Shown in pieces: positions 6,091 through 6,105 of a stretch of DNA of 6,105 nt. The notes beneath the pieces are model-generated. The model had not been told where the DNA came from and made no database searches. It saw nothing but the letters and a program-made list of their open reading frames with translations. This DNA comes from Chloroflexota bacterium (GTDB lineage Bacteria; Chloroflexota; Limnocylindria; Limnocylindrales; CSP1-4), in contig JAJYXX010000249.1 in NCBI GenBank assembly GCA_021801545.1, forward strand, positions 1 through 6,105, given 5' to 3'. How positions within the stretch are numbered: the first letter of the stretch is position 1; each line of letters opens with the position of its first letter. Position numbers and translations under genes: made by a program.

Positions 6091-6105
6091 CCAATCCATC
6101 CCCAC
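6091..6105. other. Short downstream tail to window edge
   Basis: Fifteen bases follow the cfa stop. No feature can be called. Confidence 0.5.

Overview
The window is about 6.1 kb of very GC-rich bacterial DNA with tightly packed genes, strong GGAGG-type ribosome binding sites and almost entirely G/C third codon positions. This fits a high-GC lineage such as Chloroflexota (Limnocylindria-like) or Actinomycetota. That placement is inferred from composition and gene style only, and nothing here fixes the taxon.

Layout: (1) 1-1175, plus strand: the C-terminal half of a P1B-type heavy-metal (copper-like) ATPase whose membrane metal motif reads CPD instead of the usual CPC. (2) 1176-1391: a junction holding a decayed, start-less copy of a lipoprotein signal-peptide region (minus strand). 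It is a ~92% identical direct repeat of a segment at 1799-1917. (3) 1392-4441, minus strand: a compact three-gene operon, transcribed right to left. It encodes a secreted alpha/beta-hydrolase (lipase/esterase-like, 575 aa), a membrane-anchored or secreted protein with an NTF2-like C-terminus (272 aa), and a small lipoprotein (177 aa). The genes are separated by 3 nt and then overlap by 34 nt, so they are probably translationally coupled. All three products have export signals, so the operon probably works at or outside the cell surface. (4) 4442-4689: a divergent intergenic region. (5) 4690-6090, plus strand: a cyclopropane-fatty-acyl-phospholipid synthase (cfa) with its bicarbonate and SAM site residues conserved.

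The possible link between the divergent units is the envelope: cfa modifies membrane lipids, the hydrolase may act on an exported ester or lipid, and the ATPase exports metal. This is context only, with no direct evidence of shared regulation.

Two structures are not explained by ordinary gene content. One is a 123-bp segment (exactly 41 codons) inside the hydrolase gene. It is bounded by 21-bp inverted repeats, has clearly lower GC3 than its flanks, and sits in a loop just before the nucleophile elbow. It looks like an in-frame palindromic-element insertion. The other is the duplicated gene-junction repeat, which flanks the body of the lipoprotein gene.
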